Source: Comamonas resistens | GTDB taxonomy: Bacteria > Pseudomonadota > Gammaproteobacteria > Burkholderiales > Burkholderiaceae_C | DNA length: 64,000 nt | Direction of reading: 5' to 3' | Assembly (NCBI RefSeq): GCF_030064165.1 | Contig: NZ_CP125947.1 | Coordinates: forward strand, 4,278,001-4,342,000 | Shown here: in pieces, positions 37,722 through 45,753 of the stretch | Numbering within the stretch: the first letter of the stretch is position 1 | Layout: every line of letters starts with the position of its first letter | The notes under the pieces: model-generated | The model's input: only the letters and a program-made list of their open reading frames with translations | What the model was told of the DNA's origin: nothing | Databases searched by the model: none | Translations under genes and position numbers: made by a program

Positions 37722-38279
37722 TCAGGCAAAAATACTGCGCGCCTCGGTAAAGCGCTTGGCAAAGTACACGTTGTCCATGCGCACGCGCTGCACGGTACCG
37801 CCGCTGGAAGGTGCATGCACGAACTGCCCGTTGCCCACAAAGATGCCCATATGCGAATAGCGTCCGCCCAGGGTATTGAAAAAGACAAAGTCACCACGCA
37901 GCAGATCGCGGCCCGAAACCGGATTGCTGGACTGCGCCCACTGCGCCGTGGTGCGCGGCAGTCTGCGCTCGGTGATGCCGGCCACGGCCCACTGGATCAG
38001 GCCGCTGCAGTCAAAGCCACCTTCCGGTGAATTGCCGCCATAGGTATAGGGCGTGTTGACCACCAACATGGTGCGCGCCAGCATGCCTTCGCGCAATTCG
38101 TCGGACAGATTGAGGGGATTGACCGCCTTGGCGCCTCCCCCGCTGCTGCTGATTTGCGCAGCCTGGGTAGGCCTGGTCGATGGCCTGGTCGAGCAACCAG
38201 CCAACAGTGCCAGCAGCGAACCCGTACCCAGCAACAGCGCGGCGCGACGTCCCGCATCCCCGGGCAATGGCTCATCCAT
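37722..38279 (-). CDS. NlpC/P60 lipoprotein (cell-wall peptidase)
   Basis: About 185 residues. The signal sequence ends in the lipobox LLALLAGC, so it should be a lipoprotein. The NlpC/P60 domain has the catalytic Cys in FDCSGLIQW, the His in GRYSHMGIFVGNG and a second His in QFVHAPSSGG. It is expected to cut D-Glu-mDAP bonds in peptidoglycan stems. The longer frame upstream (to 38414) has no signal logic; the ATG at 38279 is chosen. Confidence 0.9.
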   Translation of the reverse strand: MDEPLPGDAGRRAALLLGTGSLLALLAGCSTRPSTRPTQAAQISSSGGGAKAVNPLNLSDELREGMLARTMLVVNTPYTYGGNSPEGGFDCSGLIQWAVAGITERRLPRTTAQWAQSSNPVSGRDLLRGDFVFFNTLGGRYSHMGIFVGNGQFVHAPSSGGTVQRVRMDNVYFAKRFTEARSIFA

Positions 38280-38361
38280 GGAAGTCCAAGCTTGTACTTT
38301 CATAGCGCGCATGTTCTCAGAAAGCAGCGCCCAGCTCCAGTCATAACCCCTGAGTGCACAT

Positions 38362-38454
38362 AAAAAGTGAGCTGCTTGCGCACGCCAGATCATGAAAAAA
38401 CGATGAAAAGCCATCGAATTTCACAACCCGTCAAGCGCAAGCAGCTCACTTTTT
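38362..38454. repeat. Perfect 20-bp inverted repeat
   Basis: The arms AAAAAGTGAGCTGCTTGCGC (38362-38381) and GCGCAAGCAGCTCACTTTTT (38435-38454) match at all 20 positions, with 53 bases between them. It lies between the divergent-facing 5' end of the NlpC gene and the 3' end of ffh. The half-site AGCTGCTTGCGC also appears at 29258-29295. Confidence 0.85.
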
Positions 38455-38493
38455 AGAAGCAACCCATCTCAAATCAGGCATGCCCCAACCAGG

Positions 38494-38583
38494 GGCGCCA
38501 AGCAAGAGCCGCCTCGCAGCGAAGGCGCCGTCCCCCTCCCGCGCAGCGAGAAAGGGGGAAGCCGCGCAGCGGCTCAGGGGGGG
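38494..38583 (-). repeat. 3'-end repeat family 1, copy 3 (after ffh)
   Basis: In the ffh sense it starts nine bases after the ffh stop. Helix 1 is AGCCGC-TGC-GCGGCT, hairpin 2 is CCCCC...GGGGG and the closing pair is GGCGCC / GGCGCC, in place of GACAGC / GCTGTC in other copies. Confidence 0.8.
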
Positions 38584-38592
38584 TGACTCCGA

Positions 38593-39981
38593 TCAAAACG
38601 GCAGCTTGGGCATGCCGCCGCCCATCATGCCTTTCATGGCCTTCATGCCGCCCATCTTCTTCATCATCTTCATCAGACCGCCGCCCTTGAACTTCTTCAT
38701 CATGGTCTGCATCTGCTCGAACTCCTTGAGCAGGCGGTTGACTTCCTGCACCTGAACACCGGCACCGTCGGCAATGCGTTTCTTGCGCGTGGCCTTGATC
38801 AGGGCGGGGTTCTTGCGCTCCTTGAACGTCATGGAGCAGATGATGCCTTCCTTGCGCTTGATCTCGCGCTCGGCCTTGTCCATGTCGACCGATCCGGCCT
38901 TGCCTGCGAGTTCGGCGGGTAGCTTGTCCATCAGCGTGGACAGGCCGCCCATCTGCTTCATCTGCTGCAGCTGGGCCAGAAAGTCGTTGAGGTCGAAGCC
39001 GTCGCCGCTCTTGAGCTTCTCGGCCATCTTCTGCGCGGCTTCCATGTCCACGCCCTTGGTGACCTGCTCGACCAGGGCCACGATGTCGCCCATGCCCAGC
39101 ACGCGCTGTGCGTGGCGGTCGGCATCGAAGACTTCCAGACCGTCGATCTTTTCCGAGACACCGGCGAACTTGATGGGCGCGCCCGTGATCTGGCGCACCG
39201 ACAGCGCCGCACCGCCGCGCGAGTCACCGTCGAGCTTGGTCAGCACGATGCCGGTCAGCGGCAGCGCTTCCTTGAAGGCCTTGGCGGTGTTGATCGCATC
39301 CTGACCCTGCATGGCATCGACCACGAACAGGGTTTCGACAGGCTTGATGGTCGCGTGCAAGTCCTTGATCTCGGCCATCAGCAACTCGTCGATGGCCAGG
39401 CGGCCGGCCGTATCGACCAGCAGCACGTCGAAGAAATGCCTTTTCGCATAGTCCAGCGCAGCCACGGCGATGTCGTGCGGCTTCTGGTCCGGCGTGGACG
39501 GGAACCACTCGGCGCCGGCCTGGGCCGTCACGGTCTTGAGCTGCTCAATGGCCGCAGGGCGGTACACGTCGCCCGAGACCGTGAGCACCTTCTTCTTGCG
39601 CTTCTCGATCAGATGCTTGGCCAGCTTGGCCGTGGTCGTGGTTTTGCCGGCGCCTTGCAGGCCGGCCATCAAAATGACGGCGGGCGGTTGGGCATTGAGG
39701 TTGATGTCTGCCACGCCTTCGCCCATGGTCGCCGCCAACTCCTTGTTGACGATGGACACCAGCACCTGGCCGGGCTGCAGTGAGCTGACGACTTCCTGGC
39801 CCAGCGCTTTTTCCTTGACGCGGGCAATGAAGTCGCGCACCACGGGCAGGGCCACGTCAGCCTCGAGCAAGGCCATGCGCACTTCGCGCAGCATGTCCTG
39901 GACATTGGATTCGGTGATGCGGGCCTGGCCGCGCATCTCCTTGACGAGGCGCGAGAGTTTATCGGTCAGTGCGGAGGCCAT
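38593..39981 (-). CDS. ffh: Signal recognition particle protein Ffh
   Basis: GTPase of about 462 residues that binds 4.5S RNA and signal sequences of nascent membrane proteins. The N domain is followed by the G domain with P-loop LMAGLQGAGKTTTTAKLAKHL, then DVYRPAAIEQLK, VLLVDTAGRLAIDE and TKLDGDSRGGAALS. The M domain is Met-rich and ends in KMMKKMGGMKAMKGMMGGGMPKLPF. The ATG at 39981 starts MASALTDKLSRLVKEM, the usual N-terminus. Divergent from ccsA, the same neighbourhood as in other proteobacteria. Confidence 0.97.
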   Translation of the reverse strand: MASALTDKLSRLVKEMRGQARITESNVQDMLREVRMALLEADVALPVVRDFIARVKEKALGQEVVSSLQPGQVLVSIVNKELAATMGEGVADINLNAQPPAVILMAGLQGAGKTTTTAKLAKHLIEKRKKKVLTVSGDVYRPAAIEQLKTVTAQAGAEWFPSTPDQKPHDIAVAALDYAKRHFFDVLLVDTAGRLAIDELLMAEIKDLHATIKPVETLFVVDAMQGQDAINTAKAFKEALPLTGIVLTKLDGDSRGGAALSVRQITGAPIKFAGVSEKIDGLEVFDADRHAQRVLGMGDIVALVEQVTKGVDMEAAQKMAEKLKSGDGFDLNDFLAQLQQMKQMGGLSTLMDKLPAELAGKAGSVDMDKAEREIKRKEGIICSMTFKERKNPALIKATRKKRIADGAGVQVQEVNRLLKEFEQMQTMMKKFKGGGLMKMMKKMGGMKAMKGMMGGGMPKLPF

Positions 39982-40300
39982 AAGCAAAAAGCATTCGAAA
40001 GAGGTGGACAGACAGAGGGCCTTGCCGCCGAAAATACCGGCAAGCCGCCCGCTGCAAGAAGCCGCAAGGCTGGTGATCACCCATTTTACCCGCTCCCCCC
40101 TGCCAGGCGCCTGGCTGGTGTCATGCCTTGCGCGCCAAGCAAGCGTGAGTGTTCGCTCATGCCGGCTATCCAGATGGCGTGGCAGGCACCGAGGCAACTG
40201 GCCATGGGTGCCTGGTCATCAGCGCATTCAGGCCGTCATCCATCTGCAGGATTGACACAACAAAAGGCGAGTGACGGCCGGCGGCACTATCATTGAAAGC

Positions 40301-41107
40301 ATGCTCTCCCACCCGCTTACCGCAGCCAGCCCCATCAGCTGGATTCTGGCCATCGCGGCAGCCATTGCCTATGCCCTGCCCGCTCTTGCAACGCAACGTC
40401 TGCAGGAAAAAGGCGCACGCCGCTGCCTGGGCCTTGCCTGGGCCTTGCATGCACTGACACTGGGCTGGGGCCTTCTGGGCGGGCTTTCACGCTTTGGCTT
40501 TGCCCCGGCACTGTCCATCACCGCCTGGCTGGTGCTGACGGTCTATGTGGTCGAGCAGCAGCTTTATCCACAACTGCGCTCGCGCTGGCCGCTGTCCATC
40601 ATGGGCAGCGTGGCCGTGCTGCTGGCCGTGATCTTTCCCGGCACGCCCCTGCATGTCAACGCATCGGCCTGGCTGCCACTGCACTTGGCCTTGGGCATTG
40701 CGTCCTACGGACTGTTTGCCGCGGCCGTGGTTCATGCAGCGCTGATGGGCCATGCCGAGCGCCAGATGCGCCTGGGGGCCGACCATGATGGCGGCTTGCC
40801 ACTGCTGACACTGGAGCGATTGACGTTCCGCTTCGTGGGCGCGGGCTTTTTGCTGCTCACGGCCACACTGGCTGCAGGCTGGCTGTTCGGTGAACAGCTC
40901 TACGGTCGCAGCTGGGTGTGGAACCACAAGTCCGTGTTCTCTCTGCTGTCCTGGATCACGTTTGCCGTGCTGCTGTTTGGCCGCAAGCGCTTTGGCTGGC
41001 GTGGCCAGAGCGCGGTACGCGTGCTCTACATAGGGGCTGCTTTGCTGCTGCTGGCGTATGTGGGGTCGCGCTTTGTCGTGGAAGTCCTGCTGGGGCGCAC
41101 GGCATGA
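40301..41107 (+). CDS. Cytochrome c assembly family membrane protein (CcsA/YpjD-like)
   Basis: About 268 residues with eight hydrophobic segments. The motif WNHKSVFSLLSW near residue 220 carries the conserved His of CcsA/YpjD proteins, and LHLALGIASYGLFAAAVVHA is a typical family helix. The ATG at 40301 is used; a GTG at 40271 would add ten residues. Start of a chain of closely packed genes: it overlaps the PP0621-like gene by four bases. A haem-related role is family inference only. Confidence 0.85.
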   Translation: MLSHPLTAASPISWILAIAAAIAYALPALATQRLQEKGARRCLGLAWALHALTLGWGLLGGLSRFGFAPALSITAWLVLTVYVVEQQLYPQLRSRWPLSIMGSVAVLLAVIFPGTPLHVNASAWLPLHLALGIASYGLFAAAVVHAALMGHAERQMRLGADHDGGLPLLTLERLTFRFVGAGFLLLTATLAAGWLFGEQLYGRSWVWNHKSVFSLLSWITFAVLLFGRKRFGWRGQSAVRVLYIGAALLLLAYVGSRFVVEVLLGRTA

Positions 41108-41355
41108 AGTATTTGCTGGTAATGCTGGTCGTGGCGATTGCCATAGGCATCTGGCGCAAAAAGCGCCGTGTGCATGGCTCTTCCACCACCTCCACCAACC
41201 CTTCCACCGCACTCAGCAAGCCGCAATCCATGGTGGAGTGCACATACTGCGGCCTGCACCTGCCCCAAACAGATACAGTGGCCGATGCCCAGGGCCGGCT
41301 CTACTGCAGCGCGGAGCATCGCCATCTGGCCGCCCAAGACCCCAACAGCCGTTGA
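41104..41355 (+). CDS. PP0621-like zinc-ribbon membrane protein
   Basis: 83 residues. One N-terminal membrane helix (YLLVMLVVAIAIGIW), a basic stretch KKRRVHG and a C-terminal Cys motif: ECTYCGLHLPQ ... YCSAEH, a C-x2-C and C-x3-H type zinc site. This matches the small PP0621-like family next to pilS. Its start overlaps the ccsA stop (ATGA) and pilS begins three bases after its stop. Confidence 0.85.
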   Translation: MKYLLVMLVVAIAIGIWRKKRRVHGSSTTSTNPSTALSKPQSMVECTYCGLHLPQTDTVADAQGRLYCSAEHRHLAAQDPNSR

Positions 41356-41358
41356 CAC

Positions 41359-43149
41359 ATGGCAGAGCCCTCCTCCGACTGGCAACACACGCTGATTCCG
41401 CTGGAATCGGCCATCAACCGTCAGGCAGACGCCAATCTGAAAGCGCCGTTTGTCCGTCTCTGGCAGGCTTTTCTGAGCGGGCGCGTGCTGTTGGCAGTCG
41501 CCCTGCTGCTGCTGCAGACCCTACATCTGCAGTTGCAGAAAATCAGCTCTCCCCTGGTCTGGCTGGTCTGCATCACTTATCTGGCACTGACGCTGATCAT
41601 GCGCCTGATGGCGGGACGCCACCTTCCCGCGCCAAGCGCAGGCATGCAATGGCTTCCCGTCATCGGCGTGGACATTGTCGTGATCTTTCTGCTGCAGCTT
41701 TTGCAGGCGGGCTCGCTGAACTACACGGCCTTGCTGGCCATTCCGATTCTGATTTCCTCCGCCCTGGGCGGACTGATGCTGGCCTTTGGCACGACGGCTG
41801 CCGTGACGCTGTTGATGCTGGGCTATACCTTCTGGCAGCAGTCCCACGGTTTCAGCGACACCGCTCAGGCCTACTATCAGACGGCGTTTTCCTGCGCTGG
41901 CTATTTCTGCGTGGCCTATCTCACACACGAGCTGGCCAAGCGGGTGCGACGCGAGCGTGCGGCAGCGCTCTACAACCAGGTACGCACCAAGACCCAGGAG
42001 CAGGTCAACACCCTGGTCATCAACCACCTCTCGGATGGTGTGCTGGTGGTGGATTCCAGCCTGCAGGTCGTGCAAGCCAACCCCGCAGCACTGCGCTTGC
42101 TGGGCTTGCCGGAGCTGCATGCGCAGAACTTCTCTCTGCAGACACAGCCGTGGTGGCAGCCGCTGACCGAGGTTGTTCAAACCACTTTCTCCCATGCGCG
42201 CCCCCTGTCTGTCACCGTTCATCTGCAAGCCAATGAACAGGGCACCACCACGGGCCTGGATGTACGCGCCCGGGTGACCGAGGTCGAGACCTCTTACCTG
42301 AACAGCCCCCCCGGCCCATCGGTCAGCCATTCACTGTGCGTGATGTTTCTGCACGATCTGCGCGAGATGGAAGCCCAGATGCGCACCGAAAAACTGGCCT
42401 CCATGGGGCGCATGTCGGCCGCCGTGGCCCATGAAATCCGCAACCCTCTGGCGGCCATCACCCAGGCCAATGCGCTGCTGGCCGAAGACCTGAGCAGCCA
42501 ACCCACCCAGCAGCAGCTGTGCCGCATCGTGGGCCAGAACGCAGACAGACTGGCCCGCATTGCCGAGGAGATTCTCAACATTGCCCGCGTGCAACAGGGT
42601 AGCGACACAAGCCCCGCGCAAGCACTGGCTCTGGACACCCAGCTGGCCCTCAGCAGCCAGGAGTGGCAAAGCCAGACTTCGCCACATCGCCAACTGTTGC
42701 TGCAGCTCAATGCTCCTGCCCGCCATATCGTCTTTGACGAGGAACACCTGCGCCGCGTGCTCATCAACTTGCTGGACAATGCCCAGCGGCACCGCAGCAA
42801 TGCCAGCCATCCGGCCAGCCTGCAACTGGTCAGCGGCCATGGCTGCGATGAGCTGCAGACCCAATATGCACCGCTGCAGGACAGCAGCTGGTTCATGGTC
42901 TGGAGCGATGGCGCGCCGCTGGAGCCCAGCGTGCAACGCCATCTGTTCGAGCCGTTTTTTTCATCGCAAAGTCGCTCCAGCGGCCTGGGCCTGTATATCT
43001 GCCGTGAACTGTGCCAGCGCTACGGCGCCAGCATCAGCTATCAGCGCCTGAGCCGCAACGGAGTCGCTGGCAATGCATTCATCGTCAGCCTGCGCAGCGG
43101 CCCGGCCGAACCCACCAACCGCCCTCTGTTTGATTCGATCATGGTGTAA
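41359..43149 (+). CDS. pilS: Sensor histidine kinase PilS
   Basis: 596 residues. Six hydrophobic segments fill about residues 40-190, as in PilS, followed by a PAS-like region (HLSDGVLVVDSSLQVVQANPAALRLLG). The HisKA H-box is AAVAHEIRNPLAAITQANALL. The ATPase domain has NLLDNAQRH, FEPFFSSQ and GLGLYICRELCQRYGA. PilS phosphorylates PilR to control type IV pilin transcription; pilR is the next gene, six bases downstream. Confidence 0.92.
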   Translation: MAEPSSDWQHTLIPLESAINRQADANLKAPFVRLWQAFLSGRVLLAVALLLLQTLHLQLQKISSPLVWLVCITYLALTLIMRLMAGRHLPAPSAGMQWLPVIGVDIVVIFLLQLLQAGSLNYTALLAIPILISSALGGLMLAFGTTAAVTLLMLGYTFWQQSHGFSDTAQAYYQTAFSCAGYFCVAYLTHELAKRVRRERAAALYNQVRTKTQEQVNTLVINHLSDGVLVVDSSLQVVQANPAALRLLGLPELHAQNFSLQTQPWWQPLTEVVQTTFSHARPLSVTVHLQANEQGTTTGLDVRARVTEVETSYLNSPPGPSVSHSLCVMFLHDLREMEAQMRTEKLASMGRMSAAVAHEIRNPLAAITQANALLAEDLSSQPTQQQLCRIVGQNADRLARIAEEILNIARVQQGSDTSPAQALALDTQLALSSQEWQSQTSPHRQLLLQLNAPARHIVFDEEHLRRVLINLLDNAQRHRSNASHPASLQLVSGHGCDELQTQYAPLQDSSWFMVWSDGAPLEPSVQRHLFEPFFSSQSRSSGLGLYICRELCQRYGASISYQRLSRNGVAGNAFIVSLRSGPAEPTNRPLFDSIMV

Positions 43150-43154
43150 GCCTC

Positions 43155-44651
43155 GTGAATTCCTTGCCCACACCCCCTACCTCCGCCAGCATCCTGGTCG
43201 TGGACGACGAGCCCGATCTGCGCACGCTCTATGAGCTGACCCTGCTGCGCGAGGGTTATCGCGTGGAAACGGCAGGCTCGGTACAGGACGCGGCGCAGTT
43301 GCTGCTGAGCAGGCGCTTTGACGTGATGATCAGCGATATGCGCCTGCCCGATGGCACCGGTATGGAGCTGCTGCTGCAGCTGCGCGAGCAGGCCCGGCCC
43401 GAACGCTGCATCGTCATGACCGCCTACGGTTCTGCCGAGAACGCGGTCGATGCTCTGCGTGCCGGGGCTTTTGATTACCTGACCAAGCCTGTGGATCTGC
43501 GACAGTTCCGCCAGGTGGTCGCTTCCGCCATTCAGGGTATAGGCGCCGTTCCCACACCCGGTGTCGCACCTAGCATGGCAGTGGATGCCGCAAACAGCCG
43601 CCCCTTGCAGGGCGATGCGGCCTTGAAGGCTCTGGTCGGCGAATCCCCTGCCATGCAAGGCGTCAAGCAGCGCATTGCCAAGGTTGCCAAGGGCATGGCA
43701 CCTGTGCTGGTCCACGGCGAATCGGGTACAGGCAAGGAACTGGTAGCCCGTGCGCTGCACGCCTGCAGCCAGCGCGCCGATGGGCCTCTGGTTGCCGTCA
43801 ACTGCGGCGCCATTCCCGAGAACCTGCTCGAAGCCGAATTCTTCGGTGCACGCAAGGGCTCGTACACCGGCGCCACTCAGGACAGGCCCGGCTATTTCCA
43901 GGCCGCCCAGGGCGGCACCTTGTTTCTGGACGAGATCGGTGATCTGCCGCTGGCCATGCAGGCCAAGCTGCTGCGCGCGATTCAGGAACGCAAGATCCGC
44001 TCCCTGGGCAGCACGCAGGAGGAGGCCGTCGATGTGCGCATCGTCAGTGCCACCCACCGCGACCTGGCTGCGCAGGTTCAGGCCGGACAGTTCCGCCAGG
44101 ACCTGTTCTATCGCCTCAATGTGATCGAGATCGCCCTGCCGGCCCTGCGCGAGCGTCGCGGCGACCTGCCCGACCTCTGCCGCGCGCTGCTGGCCAAGCT
44201 GGCCCATGAATCAGGCCTGCACACCCCCGAGCTCGACGAAACCAGCCTGGCCCAGATTGCCCAGCTGGAGCTGCCGGGCAATGTGCGCGAGCTGGAAAAC
44301 GTGCTGCATCGCGCCATTGCCTTGGGTGACGAAGGGCCGCTGCGCCTGCCGCCGTCCATGGAGTCGTGCGAGGCAACACTCTCCAACCAGCCCTCGTCAT
44401 CCACGCTTGCGCCAAAACCACCGCAAGCCGCAACGGCCGACACACCAGCCGAGCTGCCCCAGGACCTGCAGGCCTGGCTCGATGAAAAAGAGCGCAACAT
44501 TCTGGTGCAGGCCCTGCAAGACAACGGCTTCAACCGCACCGCCACCGCCACCCGCCTGGGCATAAGCCTGCGCCAGATTCGCTACCGCATTGAACGCCTA
44601 GGCATCGACCTGCCCTCGGAAGGAAACAAGCACCATGGCGACAATGCCTGA
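43155..44651 (+). CDS. pilR: Sigma-54-dependent response regulator PilR
   Basis: 498 residues from a GTG. The receiver domain has ILVVDDEPDLRTLYEL and the phospho-Asp in VMISDMRLPDGTG. The AAA+ domain has Walker A VHGESGTGKELVARALH, the sigma-54 contact loop KGSYTGA (GAFTGA-type, as is common in PilR) and Walker B GGTLFLDEIGDLP. The C-terminal Fis-type helix-turn-helix is NGFNRTATATRLGISLRQIRYRIERLGI. It should activate pilA from a sigma-54 promoter. Its end overlaps ampD by 17 bases. Confidence 0.95.
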   Translation: MNSLPTPPTSASILVVDDEPDLRTLYELTLLREGYRVETAGSVQDAAQLLLSRRFDVMISDMRLPDGTGMELLLQLREQARPERCIVMTAYGSAENAVDALRAGAFDYLTKPVDLRQFRQVVASAIQGIGAVPTPGVAPSMAVDAANSRPLQGDAALKALVGESPAMQGVKQRIAKVAKGMAPVLVHGESGTGKELVARALHACSQRADGPLVAVNCGAIPENLLEAEFFGARKGSYTGATQDRPGYFQAAQGGTLFLDEIGDLPLAMQAKLLRAIQERKIRSLGSTQEEAVDVRIVSATHRDLAAQVQAGQFRQDLFYRLNVIEIALPALRERRGDLPDLCRALLAKLAHESGLHTPELDETSLAQIAQLELPGNVRELENVLHRAIALGDEGPLRLPPSMESCEATLSNQPSSSTLAPKPPQAATADTPAELPQDLQAWLDEKERNILVQALQDNGFNRTATATRLGISLRQIRYRIERLGIDLPSEGNKHHGDNA

Positions 44652-45246
44652 GCCATCCGGCAGCCAGACGGCATGGCAAGCCGGTTGGTGGCAACCCGCG
44701 CAGCAGTTGCCCTCGCCCAATTTCGGCCTACGCCCGCAAGGCGCGGTCATCGATCTGGTGGTCATCCACTCCATCAGCCTGCCCCCGGGCCAATACGGCA
44801 CAGGCGCCGTTCAGCAGCTGTTCACCAATCAACTGGACTGGGATGCCCATCCCTACTACCAGGGCATTCGCGGCCTGGAAGTTTCCTCACATTTTTTCAT
44901 CACGCGCCAGGGCGAGATCTGGCAGTTCGTCAGCTGCGACGATCGCGCCTGGCATGCGGGCGTGAGCCAGTGGCGGGGACGCGATCGCTGCAACGATGAC
45001 TCCATCGGCATCGAGCTGGAAGGCCTGGAGGGACTGCGCTTTGAAGCGCCGCAATACCAGGCCCTGCAACGGCTCTGCGAAGCCATAGCCGCCGAGTACC
45101 CGGTGCACTACATTGCCGGGCACGAGCACATTGCCCCAGGACGCAAGCAGGACCCCGGCCCCGGCTTTGACTGGCCCAGGCTGCAGCAGCAACTGGGCGG
45201 TGCCCCAGGCACCCGGACCTGGGAACTTCCTGCGCCTGCGGTCTGA
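44635..45246 (+). CDS. ampD: 1,6-anhydro-N-acetylmuramyl-L-alanine amidase AmpD
   Basis: Cytosolic zinc amidase of 203 residues that removes the peptide from anhydromuropeptides during wall recycling. The zinc ligands are expected at the His of LVVIHSISLPPG, the His of AGHEHIAPGRKQDPGPGFDW and the Asp of that same block. VSSHFFITRQGEIWQFV and RCNDDSIGIELEG are further AmpD blocks. It overlaps pilR by 17 bases, so it is translated from the same transcript. Confidence 0.95.
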   Translation: MATMPEPSGSQTAWQAGWWQPAQQLPSPNFGLRPQGAVIDLVVIHSISLPPGQYGTGAVQQLFTNQLDWDAHPYYQGIRGLEVSSHFFITRQGEIWQFVSCDDRAWHAGVSQWRGRDRCNDDSIGIELEGLEGLRFEAPQYQALQRLCEAIAAEYPVHYIAGHEHIAPGRKQDPGPGFDWPRLQQQLGGAPGTRTWELPAPAV

Positions 45247-45584
45247 AGTTTTCATAGCGTCTTCCGCAACTCAACCAGCGGCCCCAACGCCAATACTTGC
45301 TACAGCCGGCTGCAGACTGGCGCCCCAAGCTCACATTTTGAGAGCATCATGACCGCCACTTCATAACCCAAGCCCCGCGCCCGCATGTCAATGCGCACCT
45401 GCAACAACTGTCGCCTGCATCAAACACGCAAATTTTTTACATATTTCCCGTGCGGAATCAGCTGCTTCGCAACCCCGCCACAAGCCTTTATTCATGCGGG
45501 ATGAGGTCATTTCCGAAGCTGTCAAGCGGCTGCAGAAATGTCCGTTTCAGTAGTTTCATCAGGTCGGCCAGATTGAAGAGCGAT
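45247..45584. other. Gene-free stretch between ampD and the nrdA control region
   Basis: About 340 bases with no convincing gene, terminator or repeat. A short AT-rich patch (AATTTTTTACATATTT near 45430) is the only compositional feature. It may contain additional nrdA control sites, but I could not define one. Confidence 0.4.
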
Positions 45585-45600
45585 ACACTACCGGTAGTGT
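45585..45600 (+). promoter_or_regulatory. NrdR box 1 upstream of nrdA
   Basis: ACACTACCGGTAGTGT is a perfect 16-bp palindrome fitting the NrdR consensus (ACACwAtATaTwGTGT). Its centre is 31 bp, three helical turns, from box 2. Confidence 0.85.
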
Positions 45601-45615
45601 TTTAGAGCGCCTCAG

Positions 45616-45631
45616 ACCCCACATATAGTGT
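45616..45631 (+). promoter_or_regulatory. NrdR box 2 upstream of nrdA
   Basis: ACCCCACATATAGTGT matches 13 of 16 positions of the NrdR consensus. Tandem NrdR boxes with about 31-bp centre spacing are the classical arrangement for repression of ribonucleotide reductase genes. Just downstream are three TGTGCA-containing repeats (45638-45670) whose role is unclear. Confidence 0.8.
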
Positions 45632-45753
45632 TTACAAGTTGTGCACACCCTGTGCAAACTGTGTGCAAACCCGGCGCCGAATCGTTTGTTTGCTGGCCTG
45701 CTTAGCGTGCAGGCCTTTGTCTGCCTATCCACCATTTGAACCAGAGGAAACTT

